Shown: positions 34,925 through 46,390 of the stretch, one piece after another
How the letters are laid out: the number at the start of each line of letters is the position of its first letter
How positions within the stretch are numbered: the stretch's first letter is position 1
Source: Ahaetulla prasina
Lineage: Eukaryota; Chordata; Lepidosauria; Squamata; Colubridae
Assembly (NCBI RefSeq): GCF_028640845.1
Contig: NC_080540.1
Span: 98,369,561 to 98,433,560, forward strand
Length of the DNA stretch: 64,000 nucleotides
Direction: 5' to 3'
Program-made: the position numbers and the translations under genes
Notes under the pieces: model-generated
The model's input: the letters and a program-made list of their open reading frames with translations, nothing else
Told to the model about the DNA's origin: nothing
The model's database searches: none

Positions 34925-35666
34925 AAAATTATCAGTGACATATGTTATCTTAGATCACAGACCAACAGAAGCATACAACATACACAACATCAAAAACATC
35001 ATCAAAAAAGGACAACAAAGAATGTTCTTTCTGCGCCAACTCAGTAAGCTCAAACTGCCCAAGGAGCTGCTGATTCAGTTCTACAGAGGAACTATTGAGT
35101 CTATCATTTGCACCTCTATAACTGTCTGGTTCGGTTCTGCAACCCAACAAGAAAGACACAGACTTCAGAGGATAATTAGAACTGCAGAAAAAATAATTGC
35201 TACCAACCTGCCTTCCATTGAGGACCTGTATACTGCACGAATCAAGAAGAGGGCCGTGAAAATATTTACAGATCCCTCACATCCTGGACATAAACTGTTT
35301 CAACTCCTACCCTCAAAACGACGCTATAGAGCACTGCACACCAGAACAACTAGACACAAGAACAGTTTTTCCCCAAAGGCCATCACTCTGCTAAACAAAT
35401 AATTCCCTCAACACTGTCAAACTATTTACTAAATCTGCACTACTATTAATCTTCTCATCGTTCCCATCACCAATCTCTTTCCACTTATGACTGTATGACT
35501 GTAACTTTGTTGCTGGCAATCCTTACGATTTATATCGATATATTGACCATCAATTGTGTTGTAAATGTTGTACCTTGATGAACGTATCTTTTCTTTTATG
35601 TACACTGAGAACATATGCACCAAGACAAATTCCTTGTGTGTCCAATCACACTTGGCCAATAAAAAA
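34925..35666 (+). mobile_element. CR1-like LINE with ATTCT tail (5'-truncated), copy 1
   Basis: A 155-codon ORF (34935-35402) encodes the C-terminal part of a LINE ORF2: QRMFFLRQLSKLKLPKELL, QFYRGTIESIICTSITVW, RLQRIIRTAEKI, LPSIEDLYTARI, then SHPGHKLFQLLPSKRRYRAL. A 3' UTR of about 260 bp ends ttggccaataaaaaattct and runs into the pentanucleotide repeat. This 3' UTR is also found at 44884-46003. It matches the LINE type described in snakes as seeding AATAG microsatellites. The exact clade name is uncertain. Confidence 0.8.
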
Positions 35667-35726
35667 TTCTATTCTATTCTATTCTATTCTATTCTATTCT
35701 ATTCTATTCTATTCTATTCTATTCTA
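35667..35726 (+). repeat. (ATTCT)n microsatellite at a LINE 3' end
   Basis: Twelve perfect ATTCT units continue the LINE tail without interruption. Confidence 0.97.
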
Positions 35727-35805
35727 TGTGTGTGGTATGTGTGCGGGGGGGAGGAGGGAGGGAGAGAAAGCGGAGAGCGATCCTTTATAATGCTATATAA
35801 ATGCA

Positions 35806-36018
35806 CAGGTAGTCCTCAATTTACAATCATTTGTTTAGCAACTGTTCAAAGAAACAAAGGCATAGAAAAAAAGTGACATAATGGATTCTTGCACTTAGAA
35901 TGGTCAGAGCATCCTCACAGTCACAAGTTCAAAATTTAGGCATTAGGCAACTGGCATGTATCGATGAGTACTGCAGCAGCCCAGAGTCACGTGATCGCTA
36001 AATCAATTTGTGTGGCTT
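35806..36018 (+). mobile_element. MITE, CAGGTAGTCC family, copy 5, 3'-truncated
   Basis: It begins caggtagtcctcaatttac and follows the family sequence through the gtcacgtgatc block, then stops. No right terminus is present. Confidence 0.75.
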
Positions 36019-36409
36019 TACCATGGATAAACCTAACAATACAAGAAATTCTGGTTTATTGTGGAAAAGCTAGGATACCATTTCAAAAGCATTCTAGTGC
36101 TGTATATCAAATCTGAGTTGTTTATTCTGCAAGCATATAAAATACAAGTTGCTCAAATTCCTACTCCCCTTCTTTTCCCTCTCTGTATAAAGGGCTAGAA
36201 GTCATTCTCTTTGTAACAGGATGGATCATTACCATTCATTTGGTAACTATTAGTTCTAGTACAGTAACAGGCTGTTTTCTTTTGACCATATGAGAATAGG
36301 TTCCCATGTATACCAGTTTTAAGAATTACATCGTAGGGATTCTCCTACTTTATGTAACCAACAATTGCCAGCAGGTACAAAGCCTAATATGGGATTCCTC
36401 TCTAAGGTA

Positions 36410-36810
36410 CAGGTAGTCCACGACTTACAACAGTTCTTTTAGTGACCATTCAAAGTTACAAAGGAAGGCACTGAAAAAAAGTGACTTATGACCATTTTTC
36501 ACAGTTACAACCTTTGCAGCATCCCCATGATCATGATATCAAAATTCAGACACTTGGCAACCGGATCATACTTATGACCATTGCTGTGTCCCAAGGTCAT
36601 GTGATCACCTTTTAAAACTTTTTGACAAGCAAAGTCAATGTGGAAGCCAGATTCACTTAACACCTGGGTTACTAATTTATCAACTACAGTGATTCACTTA
36701 ACAACTGTGGCAAGAAAAATCATAAAATGAGGCAAAACTCACTTAACAAATGTCTCACTTAAGAACATAAATGTTGGGCTCCTTTGTGGTCGTAAATCGA
36801 GGACTACTTG
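36410..36810 (+). mobile_element. MITE, CAGGTAGTCC family, copy 6
   Basis: Full-length 401-bp copy with ends caggtagtccacgacttac and gtaaatcgaggactacttg, flanked by TA at 36408-36409 and 36811-36812. Confidence 0.9.
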
Positions 36811-37854
36811 TACACACTGATCTACACTTTAAAAACTTTATTCTAGTGAATTCAAGCTCAACTTTTTCCTGAAAGATGGCCATCTAGAGGTTAAGGACAG
36901 TGTTTCTTTTCCCAGGTATTTTAACACATCTATTTAGTAATAAAATTTATATCTCATGAAAAGTGACTCTAGGCGGCATACAGCAATCAGAGTTCATTTA
37001 CATCCCTATTATTTTTTGGCTACTATCATTTCTGAGGTCCATTTATCCTTTTATGTAGGATTAGTCTGTCTAATGTAAACTCTAGAATGGTACTGTTATT
37101 TGCCCTTGGTCCAAAAGAAGATTAAATACATTGAATATGAAACAAAACCATCACGAGGTAATATCTGTGACCCAAACAATGTCAGTCTTTTACATAGTCC
37201 TGAAAACTGGCTGAGGGTTTAATGAAAAGAAGCCACTTATATGATTAGGAAGAATTTGGTGGGGGGAGGGGAATTATGAATCAGCTCAAGAAGACAGTCT
37301 TAGAAAAAAATAAATCCAAACATCTGCAATGTATTTCAAAGACAATAAGAAACAGCTGTAAAGAGACCAAAATGCTGTTTGCTGCAAGATTCTTGCACAC
37401 AAAGCAAAAACACATTTTATGCTTTGATGCTGACACGGAGGTGCAGAGCCATTCTTGTTAATTTGTGTGCCACTTTTTCAAATCAACATATAAACATCAA
37501 TTGTTTATATTTCATAAAATCTGGTTCTTCTCTGCAACACAAATGCTGTTCTGCTTGAACTTAAATTGAACAGAACTTTAAGAGATACTTTCATTTATTA
37601 CATAGATACATGTGTGTGTTGTGTGTGTGTGTGTAAAGAGGTATTAATATCTAGTGGTTCTTAGAGCCAAGTTTGAAAAGTTTACATTTCTTCTATGCTA
37701 CTATACTGAAGAGCCCACAATGGAGTTCACTCACTAAACGCAGTATAACTCATTAGAATGGTTCTGCTATCACCTTTGCCTTTGTTAGTTCCATTACAAC
37801 CCTGAAATGAAATGCATTTGGCCAGGAAGATTGGAATTCATTTAAATTATCATA
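36811..37854. other. DNA with no recognised element
   Basis: A short (GT)n run is present near 37610-37633. The rest is unassigned. Confidence 0.3.
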
Positions 37855-38030
37855 TCCTTGTCTATCTTAAGATGCAGTTCTGTTCTTTCCCAGTGATGTG
37901 ACCTTGGGCAAGTCACTCTCTCTCAGCCCAACTCATCTCAGAGGGTTGTTGTGGTGGGGAAAAGAGGAAGAAGAAGATGTGTTGGATATGTTTGCCATTT
38001 TGAGTTATTTATAAAAATAAATAACCACGA
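37855..38030 (+). mobile_element. CORE-type SINE, 3' two thirds
   Basis: Contains gtgaccttgggcaagtcact, ctctctcagcccaactcat, a G/A-rich gaggaagaagaag stretch and ttgagttatttataaaaata. The copies at 63370-63575 and 40861-41069 share this core. The tRNA-like head is missing or decayed. Confidence 0.65.
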
Positions 38031-38100
38031 TCACCTGGAAGCTCATCCTTATTTCAGAGAGAAGACAGATGCAAATAGGTGTTAAGTATTTCTGACTTCA

Positions 38101-38552
38101 CACCGGGGAGAAATGTAAAATTTGTTACTACTGGTGTGGCTTGGTGGTGGTGGGGCGGGGGAATGGTAATGTGACTGGGTGGGTGTGGCCAACTTTTTTT
38201 TTTACTTTTAAAAGCATTTTTTCTACAACCTCTTCGGGAGAAGAGGTTGAAAAAAATGCTTTTAAAAGCCTCTGATGATCAGGCAACTCAGCTGGGATCA
38301 CCAGAGGAGCCTTTTTAGAAGTATTGTTTTACAACCTCTTCAGCCGAAGAGTGGGCAGGTGAGGAGTGGCAAGTAGAGGCTGGCAAGGTGCTCCTTGACA
38401 TGAGTGACATTGAGTTGGCCACACCCACCTAGTCATATGAACACCTTGCCACGCCCACCCAGCCAGTCATTAGCTAGATCATATTAGTGGTCCGTGGGAT
38501 TTGAAATGATGAATTTAGTGGTCCTTGAGGTCCGAAAGGTTGGGGACCCCTG
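38101..38552. mobile_element. Composite hAT remnant
   Basis: The left end, caccggggagaaatgtaaaa, is a decayed version of the CAGGGGTGAAAT terminus at 18476. The interior shares 'caggcaactcagctgggatc' and 'caacctcttc' with that element. The right end, aaggttggggacccctg, belongs to a different hAT terminus type, whose left counterpart appears at 18958. No target duplication was found, so two elements may be fused or nested. Confidence 0.6.
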
Positions 38553-40860
38553 TTCTGGAGAACCTTCTGTAGTTATGTAGCTCTCCTTCCATTTCCTACA
38601 TATGCTCCCTCCTCTCTTCAGTATTTTAGAAAGCTCTGTATGTTTCCATCCTTATTCTGCTTCTTAAGACTTTTCTCTTTAACTGTTTGAAGCCACGTTA
38701 TCTGACATACCTTTCTTCTAAGTTCATCATCATGCCCTTCTGATTCAAGTATGCAGCTCTAGTTCTTTTCAGTTTCTTCTGCAATAAATATCACCAATCC
38801 AACAATAACACTTTTCACTTTTCCCTAAAGTACCAGCAGCCTTCATTTCTTTTCAATTCCTCCCAATTGCTGAAAATTAGATGTAAGATCCCTTGTTCTT
38901 TCTTCCAAATGAAACTGTCAGCAAGACAAGACAAGAATTGTTGGACCTCTGATGTTTGGCAGACTTAGATTCCCAGCAAGTATCAAGTGAATTTAAACCC
39001 CCCATTACTACTCTTGCATGCCTCTCTCTGCATGACTATCCTTCGCCTGCTTGGTAGTCCATAATGCATTCTCATGTCAGTATCACTTTTGTTTCTCTCC
39101 TTTCCATTATGTACTTCCTGAATTTCTGGACAAATATATATTTTATTCTTGTAGTACAAGACCCTTTCTGTTGGATCTACTGGATGGACCAACTGTTCAG
39201 CTGAGGCTAAGATACTTTCCTAAATCAAATGATGCTTCTGTTATCAGACAGGAGCAATGGACATTTCTTTTTTTCTTTTGTGTGTGTGTGGAGGAGCCTA
39301 TTTAGCCAAAAAAGGGATCCCAAGAAGGAGCAAGTCAGTTCCCTAGATCTAATTGAGTTGGACTGGAAACATCTGGAACAGGGTGAATGTTTTTGGATAT
39401 CCAGATCAGTCTGCAAGGTGGATTGGCTAGGATCCATATATTCACAATTCCCACCTCACCTTACTATCATAGAACTTGCTTTTAAAATAAAATACAGGGA
39501 TCCAGGGTTTTGCCAAAAGGGGAGAACTTTTCACCACAAAATTGTGCATAGCTTCCTTTTCCATTATTCAACTGTTTTACAAAGCAAGGTTGCCTTAACT
39601 ATGTAAACTGGTCCATCATGTATTCAACGCAGCAGGATATTACGGTCACATTTAGTCAGATGAAATTGCTTTGCTTAAGAAGCAAAACCTTTCAGTTGGT
39701 AAAATGCTCATTGTTCCTGAAAATGAAGGCTGAGGCCTTTGTGCTCATCTATTCACACAGCAAGCAGCCACCTGCTGAGTTACCATCTCGAGAAATTCAA
39801 TCCTTCAATAACAGCAGATGTTAAAAAAGTGCTGCTTTAAAAGTTTGACGTTTTACGTGCAAAACAAGGGCAGCATGCACGCACACAAATGGATACCCTT
39901 TGGAGTAGCTGATTTCCAACTAAAGTTGAACATCTAATGAATTTTAAGCTACCTGACCTATGCCCAAATTTGCATACTTAATTACAAAAGGAAATGTACT
40001 CTCCAGTGCAGATTTTACAGCTGAATCCTAGCATCTTGAACTTGTTCTCCAACTGAGCCCTACTCAAATTACATCATGCGCTTACTTAAGGCACAAAACA
40101 GAAAAAATATCTAGGCTTTCTCTATTATAAAAAAAAAATACCTGCAGGCAGGCCGGTGGCTTAAATCTATCTTATTTATTTATTCCAGTGGTTAAGATTA
40201 AAGTCATGTCTGACTTTTACAAACTGGATGAGGAATCCAGTCGCTTGTGAAATTGCATCATGCAGGCTGAGATGTTCTTCCTATTTGCAAAATACTTGCT
40301 GCCACTTTCAATATCCTTTGTTCTTCACTGGATCACAAATGACCACGTAGTAGTAAGGAAAATCATCTGATAATTTGTATTTGGGGTGAAAAGGCATTTA
40401 AGAAAAAAAAATACTGTTAACTAAAATATTTTAATGTATCTTCTGTCCTAGAACTAGGATGTAGTATATATTTTAGAGATATAGCCTAGTATATCTGCTA
40501 GCAAACGTGTCTTGAGGCTGAAATGCCTACCTCTTTCATTTGCACACAATTGCCTTGAATACAATATTCAGGTGTCTCTATTTAATGTGTATCACATGCT
40601 ATCTTCCTTGGTTTTCATTGGTTTTTCCCCCCACAACAGAGATGGTTCAGAAGGTGCCCATTTGGGCATCTCTGCTTTGGTTTACTGGGAAAAAAATGAA
40701 ACAACTGCACATGAACAGATAAATAAAAACAATTGGGAACTGCTCCTGAAACAATTCCAGAGAGCTAGTGCATGGCTGTTTTAACCTTTAGAAAAGAGAT
40801 GTTCCTAGGCCTCCTGAAGTACCTATTCATTGCAATGATTTTTCACATACACCCTCTTTT
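38553..40860. other. DNA with no recognised element
   Basis: Several ORFs of 60-125 codons occur (for example 39229-39606), but none shows family motifs or paired splice sites. Confidence 0.3.
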
Positions 40861-41069
40861 CTGGTGCCTTTGAGTCAGTCTTCACTGCTGGCGACTGCCT
40901 GGACAAATCTCTTCAGTTTTCTTGGCACAATTGTAAAAGTAGTTTGACACTGACTTCTTCCTAGGGCTGAGAGAAATTGAATGGCTTGTGCTTAAGGCAG
41001 GACTAGAACTCACAACTTCCTAGTTTCCAGCTCTTGATATCTTAACCACAACACCAAACTGGCTCTCCT
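40861..41069 (-). mobile_element. tRNA-derived CORE-type SINE
   Basis: On the minus strand it begins ggagagccagtttggtgttg and continues with a box-A-like tggttaagat and a box-B-like gagttctagtcc. A CORE-like segment and gccagcagtgaagactgact follow. The two boxes mark an internal RNA polymerase III promoter inherited from a tRNA. Confidence 0.65.
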
Positions 41070-41228
41070 TTTATAAGCTTATCTTCGGAGCTGCCAAGGG
41101 TTGGCTGAAACATGGGCAGCTACATAAATGGTACAAACAAATAAATAAATTTCCACTCCCCATCCTTGTTTCCAAAAAGAAACTGCTTGGGATAAATATG
41201 GTGACCTGGATCACTCATTGCATTACAG

Positions 41229-41364
41229 CAGGGTTGTTAAACTCCTGGCCCACAGGCCGGATGCGTCATGCACTGGCCACGCCCATGCCTGGTTTAGCGA
41301 AGGGGGGGAGAAGCTCCGATACATCACATGACGCTGCTATGACGATGTGAGTTTGACACCCCTG
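41229..41364. mobile_element. hAT-type MITE, 136 bp
   Basis: Inverted ends CAGGGTTGTTAAACTC and GAGTTTGACACCCCTG. Flanking octamers cattacag and cactacgg match at six of eight bases. Same terminus type as 9233-9586. Confidence 0.75.
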
Positions 41365-41424
41365 CACTACGGTATAGTTTGTTTAACTGAATGCAACATG
41401 GCTAACTAACTTCACATTTCCCAC

Positions 41425-41915
41425 TGTAGGAAGTTAGCACCCACCCACCTCCTAGAAGAATGAAATATTTTAGAAAATATTTAAAAAAGGCAGAATATAT
41501 TTCTCTGGATGAGAAATGGAGAAACATGTTTTAAGGACAAAGCAGCTCCCTGCAACTTCCTGCCACCCCCCCACCTTTGTCAATGGGCCATCATCTACAA
41601 CACAATAGGACCCATCTAGCAACAGAAACTCACCACATGGCACCTGGGAAGATTACATCAGCCAGCAAGGCTAGCTAAGACCCCCACCCCTGGGAGTCTG
41701 ACAACCAATCAGGATACTCTTCCTGTGCCCCAGAAAGTTCAAAGTTCAGAAAAACCATAAAGCCAGGGAGCACACAGGATCTCATCCCTTTTCTGTTCAG
41801 GAATTCAAGCCATGTGATCCTGACCACCATTAAAGCATCTTTCCAAGCAGTCTCCATGTTTCCAGTGTCTTTATCTCCACTTGGAACAGAACCCAGATGG
41901 ATATTTCTTCCAACA
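41425..41915 (+). mobile_element. Solo LTR, copy 2
   Basis: Begins TGTAGGAAGTTAGCACCC and ends CTTCCAACA, with a perfect 4-bp target duplication ccac (41421-41424 and 41916-41919). Collinear with 3032-3599 but about 77 bp shorter through internal deletions. It contains a TATA-like accataaagcc and an attaaa polyadenylation signal. Four-base duplications are typical of gammaretrovirus-like elements. Confidence 0.88.
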
Positions 41916-41972
41916 CCACAATGCCATAGATCTTTAAAATAATAATGGCTCGGTTTACCTAACACTGTACCC

Positions 41973-42599
41973 TGTCGGAAGAAATGTCCATCTGGGCTCA
42001 GTTCCAAGTGGGGAAAAAGATACTGGAAACATGGAGACTGCTTGGAAAGATGGTTTAATGGTGGACAGGAATCACATGGCTTGAGTTCCTGAACAGAAAA
42101 GGTGATCACATGTTTCAAGGTGTTGGGTGAAGAACCAGAGAGGAAAGGAGAAGAAGAGAAGAAGAGGGGAGAAGGGCAGAACAAGATGCTGAGTGCCTGA
42201 GTTTATACTCTCTATGGGGCCCCACCTTGGTGTTTCCTGTTCCTGTATAAGAAATGTACCCTGATTGGTTGTCAAACTCTCAGGTGATCTAGGGGTCTTA
42301 GCTAACTTTGTAGGTTGTCTCTCAAGCTTGCTTGAGCCTTGCCATGTGGTGAGTTTCTGTTGCTAGATGAGTCCTATTGTGTTGCAGATGATGGTCCATT
42401 GACAAAAGTGAGGGGAATGAGTGAGCTTGGCTGAAGCCTTAATGGCCCATTGACAAAGGTGTGATGAGGCAGGAAGCTGCTTTGTCTTTAAAACATTTTT
42501 CTCCATTTCTCATCCAGGGAAACAAAATACTCTGCCCTATTCAATATTTTCCAAAATATTTCATTTTTCTAGGAGAGGGTTGAGTGCTAACTTCCTACA
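41973..42599 (-). mobile_element. Solo LTR, copy 3, opposite orientation
   Basis: Begins TGTCGGAAGAAATGTCC and ends CTTCCTACA on the plus strand, the complement of the family. The perfect 4-bp duplication is accc (41969-41972 and 42600-42603). At 627 bp it is the longest copy. It faces copy 2 across 57 bp, so the pair can form an inverted repeat with arms of about 490-630 bp. Confidence 0.88.
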
Positions 42600-42603
42600 A
42601 CCC

Positions 42604-43200
42604 TAAAATCAAAGAAACTGTATTATGCACTGTCAATTTAGAGAGCTACAAAGCCCATTTCTGTACATTTAACAGGTTTATCTGTATATCCTTTCAAATA
42701 AGAAACCTAAACCTGATATACCTCTATCTGTGACGTATTTGATATCAGAGAAGCTTTAGAAGGAAAGCGAATAGCTCTGTATGACCATGTGACACTGGAT
42801 ACTTCACCATCTTCACTTTAAAAGCACCTGGTGTGACAGTGTGCCCTAATAAGCCCAGATTCATGGATTTCTGCTTATGGGTTTATAACCTGCTGCAGCA
42901 GTAGAATATGGACAAAGCCCATCTCCACAAATCAGAATCATCTAGCTGATAAGCAACCATCTTTGCTTGATTCAACCTTAGAGCTACCATATCTGTCTAC
43001 AAAACTCCAAATGGCTGCAAAGTGTCAGCAAGAGATGCAGGAAACCCATCTTCATGCTGTCAGCCAATGGCCATGTGAATTTTTGCAGTCCTAACTGCAA
43101 CACATCTCTTCCTTTCAAAACTCTCTAAATAGCATGATAGAGTAGAGTATATTTGAGTTGAGTAGAGTAAAGTAGAATAGAGTAGACCACAGTCAAAATG
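42604..43200. other. DNA with no recognised element
   Basis: Around 43138-43190 there is a degenerate gagtagagta-type tandem tract. Confidence 0.3.
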
Positions 43201-44275
43201 AGTGCCTCTGTCTGCCCATGTAACATCTTTGTTGCACAAACTGCACTGGCTTCCAGTTTCTTTCCAAGTACAATTCAAGGTGCTGCTTATTTATTTATTT
43301 TTATTTATTTTATTTGATTTTTATACCGCCCTTCTCCCGAAGGACTCAGGGCGGTGTACAGGCATAATAAAACCGACAATACAATATACAAGTTTAAAAT
43401 ACGATTTAAAAAACTTATTTTAAATTAGCCCAATGATTAAAATTTACCATACTAAGAAAACCCCGTTTAAAATTAATAAATTTAAACATTAAAATCCCAA
43501 TTTAAGCCAGCCCTGCGCGGATAAAAAGATGAGTCTTGAGTTCGCGACGAAATGTCCGAAGGTCGGGTATTTGGCGTAAACCCGGGGGAAGTTCGTTCCA
43601 GAGTGTGGGAGCCCCCACAGAGAAGGCCCTTCCCCTGGGGGCCGCCAGCCGACATTGTTTGGCGGACGGCACCCTGAGAAGTCCCTCTCTATGGGAGCGT
43701 ACGGGTCGGTGGGAGGCGTGTGGTAACAGCAGGCGGTCCCGTAAGTACCCAGGTCCTAAGCCATGGAGCGATTTAAGGTCATAACCAACACCTTAAAGTG
43801 CACCCGGAAGGCCATAGGCAGCCAGTGCAGTCTGCGCAGGAGCGGTGTTACATGGGAGCTACGCTAAGCTATGCATAGCTAAGCTATGATCTTTAAAGTC
43901 CTATATGGCACATACCTTTCACCAAGGACATTTACCCATTCTACCAGGTCAGATGGGATGGACACACTCCCCTAAACATTGCCATCTGAGGGGAGCTAGG
44001 AAGCTTGCCTCTTCCACATCAGCCTCTGCCCTATGGAATATTCTGCAGATCTCTACCTTCCAAGCCTTCCATAAAGCTTTAAAGTCCTGGCTTTTCCCCA
44101 AATGCTGGAATAAGATTAGATAATTGCACATGACTAGGCACCAGGTCTTCGTTGCTTTCAATATTTTCATCTGTTTAGTTTTATAGCTATGATTTTATAT
44201 GCTGTTTTAATTGGAAGATGCCGAGGGTTGTCTACAAATGGATCAGGATATAAATGTTTTAAATAAAAAATAGAA
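43201..44275 (+). mobile_element. Old L2-like LINE fragment split by a younger L2
   Basis: The left piece (43201-43286) reads HVTSLLHKLHWLPVSFQVQF. The right piece (43880-44275) resumes with IFKVLYGT-like sequence, then LWNILQISTFQAFHKALKSWLF-like sequence and a 3' tail rich in aaataaaa. The reading of the RT-proximal domain is continuous across the inserted block. Confidence 0.65.
43287..43866 (-). mobile_element. Young L2-clade LINE nested in an older L2
   Basis: Minus-strand 3' end with T-rich tail, ataccgcccttctcccgaa, and the complement of the L2 C-terminal region (TLWNELPPGLRQ-type segment at about 43570-43610). Truncated after the segment equivalent to HVTPLLRRLHWLP. Confidence 0.8.
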
Positions 44276-44883
44276 TAAAATAAAATAAAACTCCAGAACA
44301 ACATATGCAAGGTACCAAATATATAAACTGGGGAAGGACCTGAGAATGCTATCTAAAATGGAAATAAATTAATATCTGGATTTTGTTATTTATAAATGTG
44401 AACCAACCTTTTTGTTGTTGTTGTTGTTTCACAATAAGCCTCAGGAAAATTCTTAATGCTCAATAATTTCACCTGGGCGCAAGACTTAATCTGCATTCCC
44501 ATGTTCAGTTTAAATCTATAATCCACAGATAACCATCCATATTGTTAATCACCTTTTTACAAGTTTACTATGAATATATGTCCTGTGTCTCAGGAAGAAG
44601 TTTGGATAATTCAAAAGTAAACTTAGTTTGGTACATAATTTGATTTGATGCTAATACATTATTATCTAATGATAGCATGTGAACTTTTTAAAGATTTTCA
44701 TCATAGCTCTAATAGCATTTCTCTGCTTCTTTATGTATCTACTCTTTTTGGTAATTGTTTTATTTTGTAATTAATTGTATGTTTAATCTTTACAATCAAA
44801 ACAAAGATAAATAGTTGTTGCTTGACAAGAAGTTTTGGAAACTTGAATATTTCCCTAAATTGTGTAATTTGGTCTAATAAAGG
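44276..44883. other. DNA with no recognised element
   Basis: AT-rich, with a short (TTG)n run near 44415. Confidence 0.3.
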
Positions 44884-45084
44884 CACTGTACACCAGAACA
44901 ACTAGACACAAGAACAGTTTTTTCCCAAAGGCTATCACTCTGCTAAACAAATAATTCCCTCAACACTGTCAAACTATTTACTAAATCTGCACTACTATTA
45001 ATCTTCTCATCGTTCCCATCACCAATCTCTTTCCACTTATGACTGTATGACTGTAACTTTGTTGCTGGTAATCCTTATGATTTA

Positions 45085-45085
<1 letters not shown>

Positions 45086-45157
<72 letters not shown>

Positions 45158-45158
45158 T
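45086..45158 (+). repeat. (ATT)n microsatellite, L2 tail
   Basis: More than 20 uninterrupted ATT units at the 3' end of the minus-strand L2. Confidence 0.95.
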
Positions 45159-45848
45159 ATTTGATTTTTATACCGCCCTTCTCCCGAAGGACTCAGGGCG
45201 GTGTACAGGCAACAATAAAATACAGACACTACAGTATACAATTTAAAATGCAAATTAAAAAACTTATTATAATTAGCCCAGAACTTTAAAAATTTATAAA
45301 AACCAAAACCCCATTTAAAATTAGTAAAAAATTTAAAATCGATAAAATTTATGTAATTTAAAATTTAAAATTTAAGCCAGCCCCGCGCGAATGAAAAGAT
45401 GTGTCTTCAGTTCGCGGCGGAAGGTCCGAAGGTCAGGTATTTGGCGTAAGCCCGGGGGAAGTTCGTTCCAAAGTGTGGGAGCCCCCACAGAGAAGGACCT
45501 TCCCCTGGGGGCTGCCAGCCGACATTGCTTGGCGGACGGCACCCTGAGAAGTCCCTCTCTGTGAGAGCGTACGGGTCGGTGGGAGGAATACGGTAACAGC
45601 AGGGGGTCCCGTAAGTACCCAGGCCCTAAGCCATGGAGCGCTTTAAAGGTCGTAACCAACACCTTAAAGTGCACTCGAAAGGCCACAGGTAGCCAGTGCA
45701 GTCTGCGCAGGAGCGGTGTTACGTGGGAGCTACGCGAAGCTCCCTCTATCACCCGCGCAGCTGCATTCTGGACTAACTGAAGCCTCCGAGTGCACTTCAA
45801 GGGGAGCCCCATATAGAGAGCATTACAATAATCCAAGCGAGAGGTAAC
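45086..45848 (-). mobile_element. L2-clade LINE nested in the ATTCT-tailed LINE
   Basis: The minus-strand ORF at 45962-45372 contains TSRLDYCNALYMGLPLKC, LQLVQNAAARVIEG, HVTPLLRRLHWLPV, FKALHGLGPGYLRD and FSVGAPTLWNELPPGLR. It is free of stops over this region, so it is a relatively young copy. Its first 35 or so codons are flanking LINE sequence read through. The tail is the long ATT repeat. Confidence 0.88.
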
Positions 45849-46261
45849 GATATTGATATATTGACCATCATTTGTGTTGTAAATTTGTACCTTGATGAAG
45901 GTATCTTTTTTTTTATGTACACTGAGAGCATATGCACCAAGACAAATTCCTTGTGTGTCCAACTACACTTGGCCAATAAAAAAATATATTCTATTCTATT
46001 CTAACCTAGTATGAATTTTAGGTATTTTCCTCCTTACAGCCCACATATCTAATTTTGCCTTTGTGTGAAAGCCTCTTATCTTTCCAGCAGAATTTCTTTT
46101 TAAAGAGATGAATGGGACATTCAATCTTTATAAGCATTTCCAACTTTTCCATTCATAATTTTCAATGAAAAAATAATCTGGAAAGTATTCCCTTCATCTA
46201 GAACTAGCTTTGTTTGCCTGCACTGGGGTCATCCCACAAACAAATATTTAATACTGATAAA

Positions 46262-46390
46262 GGAGAATATTTGTAGCTCAGGGTTGAAATGAGCTAGCAC
46301 TGATGTTGTTACCTAGTTTGGGTAATCAAATGTCTGCAAGAAAACAACAACCAAACTCAGAGACCACAAGAAACCCTCACAAATATTCAA
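46262..46390 (+). mobile_element. Penelope-like terminal fragment, copy 1 (tentative)
   Basis: Starts atatttgtagctcagggttg and continues ctagcactgatgttgttac, then ggtaatcaaatgtctgcaag. It resembles the element end at 52976-53080, which carries a hammerhead-like core. Here the core bases are decayed (ctgatgt and tcaaa). The family assignment is by general resemblance only. Confidence 0.4.

Larger units (their letters stand above)
44884..46003 (+). mobile_element. CR1-like LINE with ATTCT tail, copy 2, split by an L2
   Basis: 44884-45085 and 45849-46003 together reproduce the 3' ORF end and 3' UTR of the copy at 35330-35690 (cactgtacaccagaacaac through ttggccaataaaaaaatata), ending in a short ATTCT run. 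The break is an L2 insertion. Confidence 0.85.

Noticed and set aside
35554..35876. ORFs reading repeated FYSIL-type peptides
   Set aside because: They translate the ATTCT microsatellite after the LINE.
41675..42275. 169- and 67-codon minus-strand ORFs
   Set aside because: They lie in the two solo LTRs and have no retroviral protein motifs.
44981..45253. ORF with a long polyasparagine run (minus) or polyisoleucine (plus)
   Set aside because: It is the translated ATT microsatellite at the L2 tail, not a protein.
45372..45962. 196-codon minus-strand ORF as a host gene
   Set aside because: L2 LINE ORF2 end; the N-terminal part is read-through from the flanking LINE.
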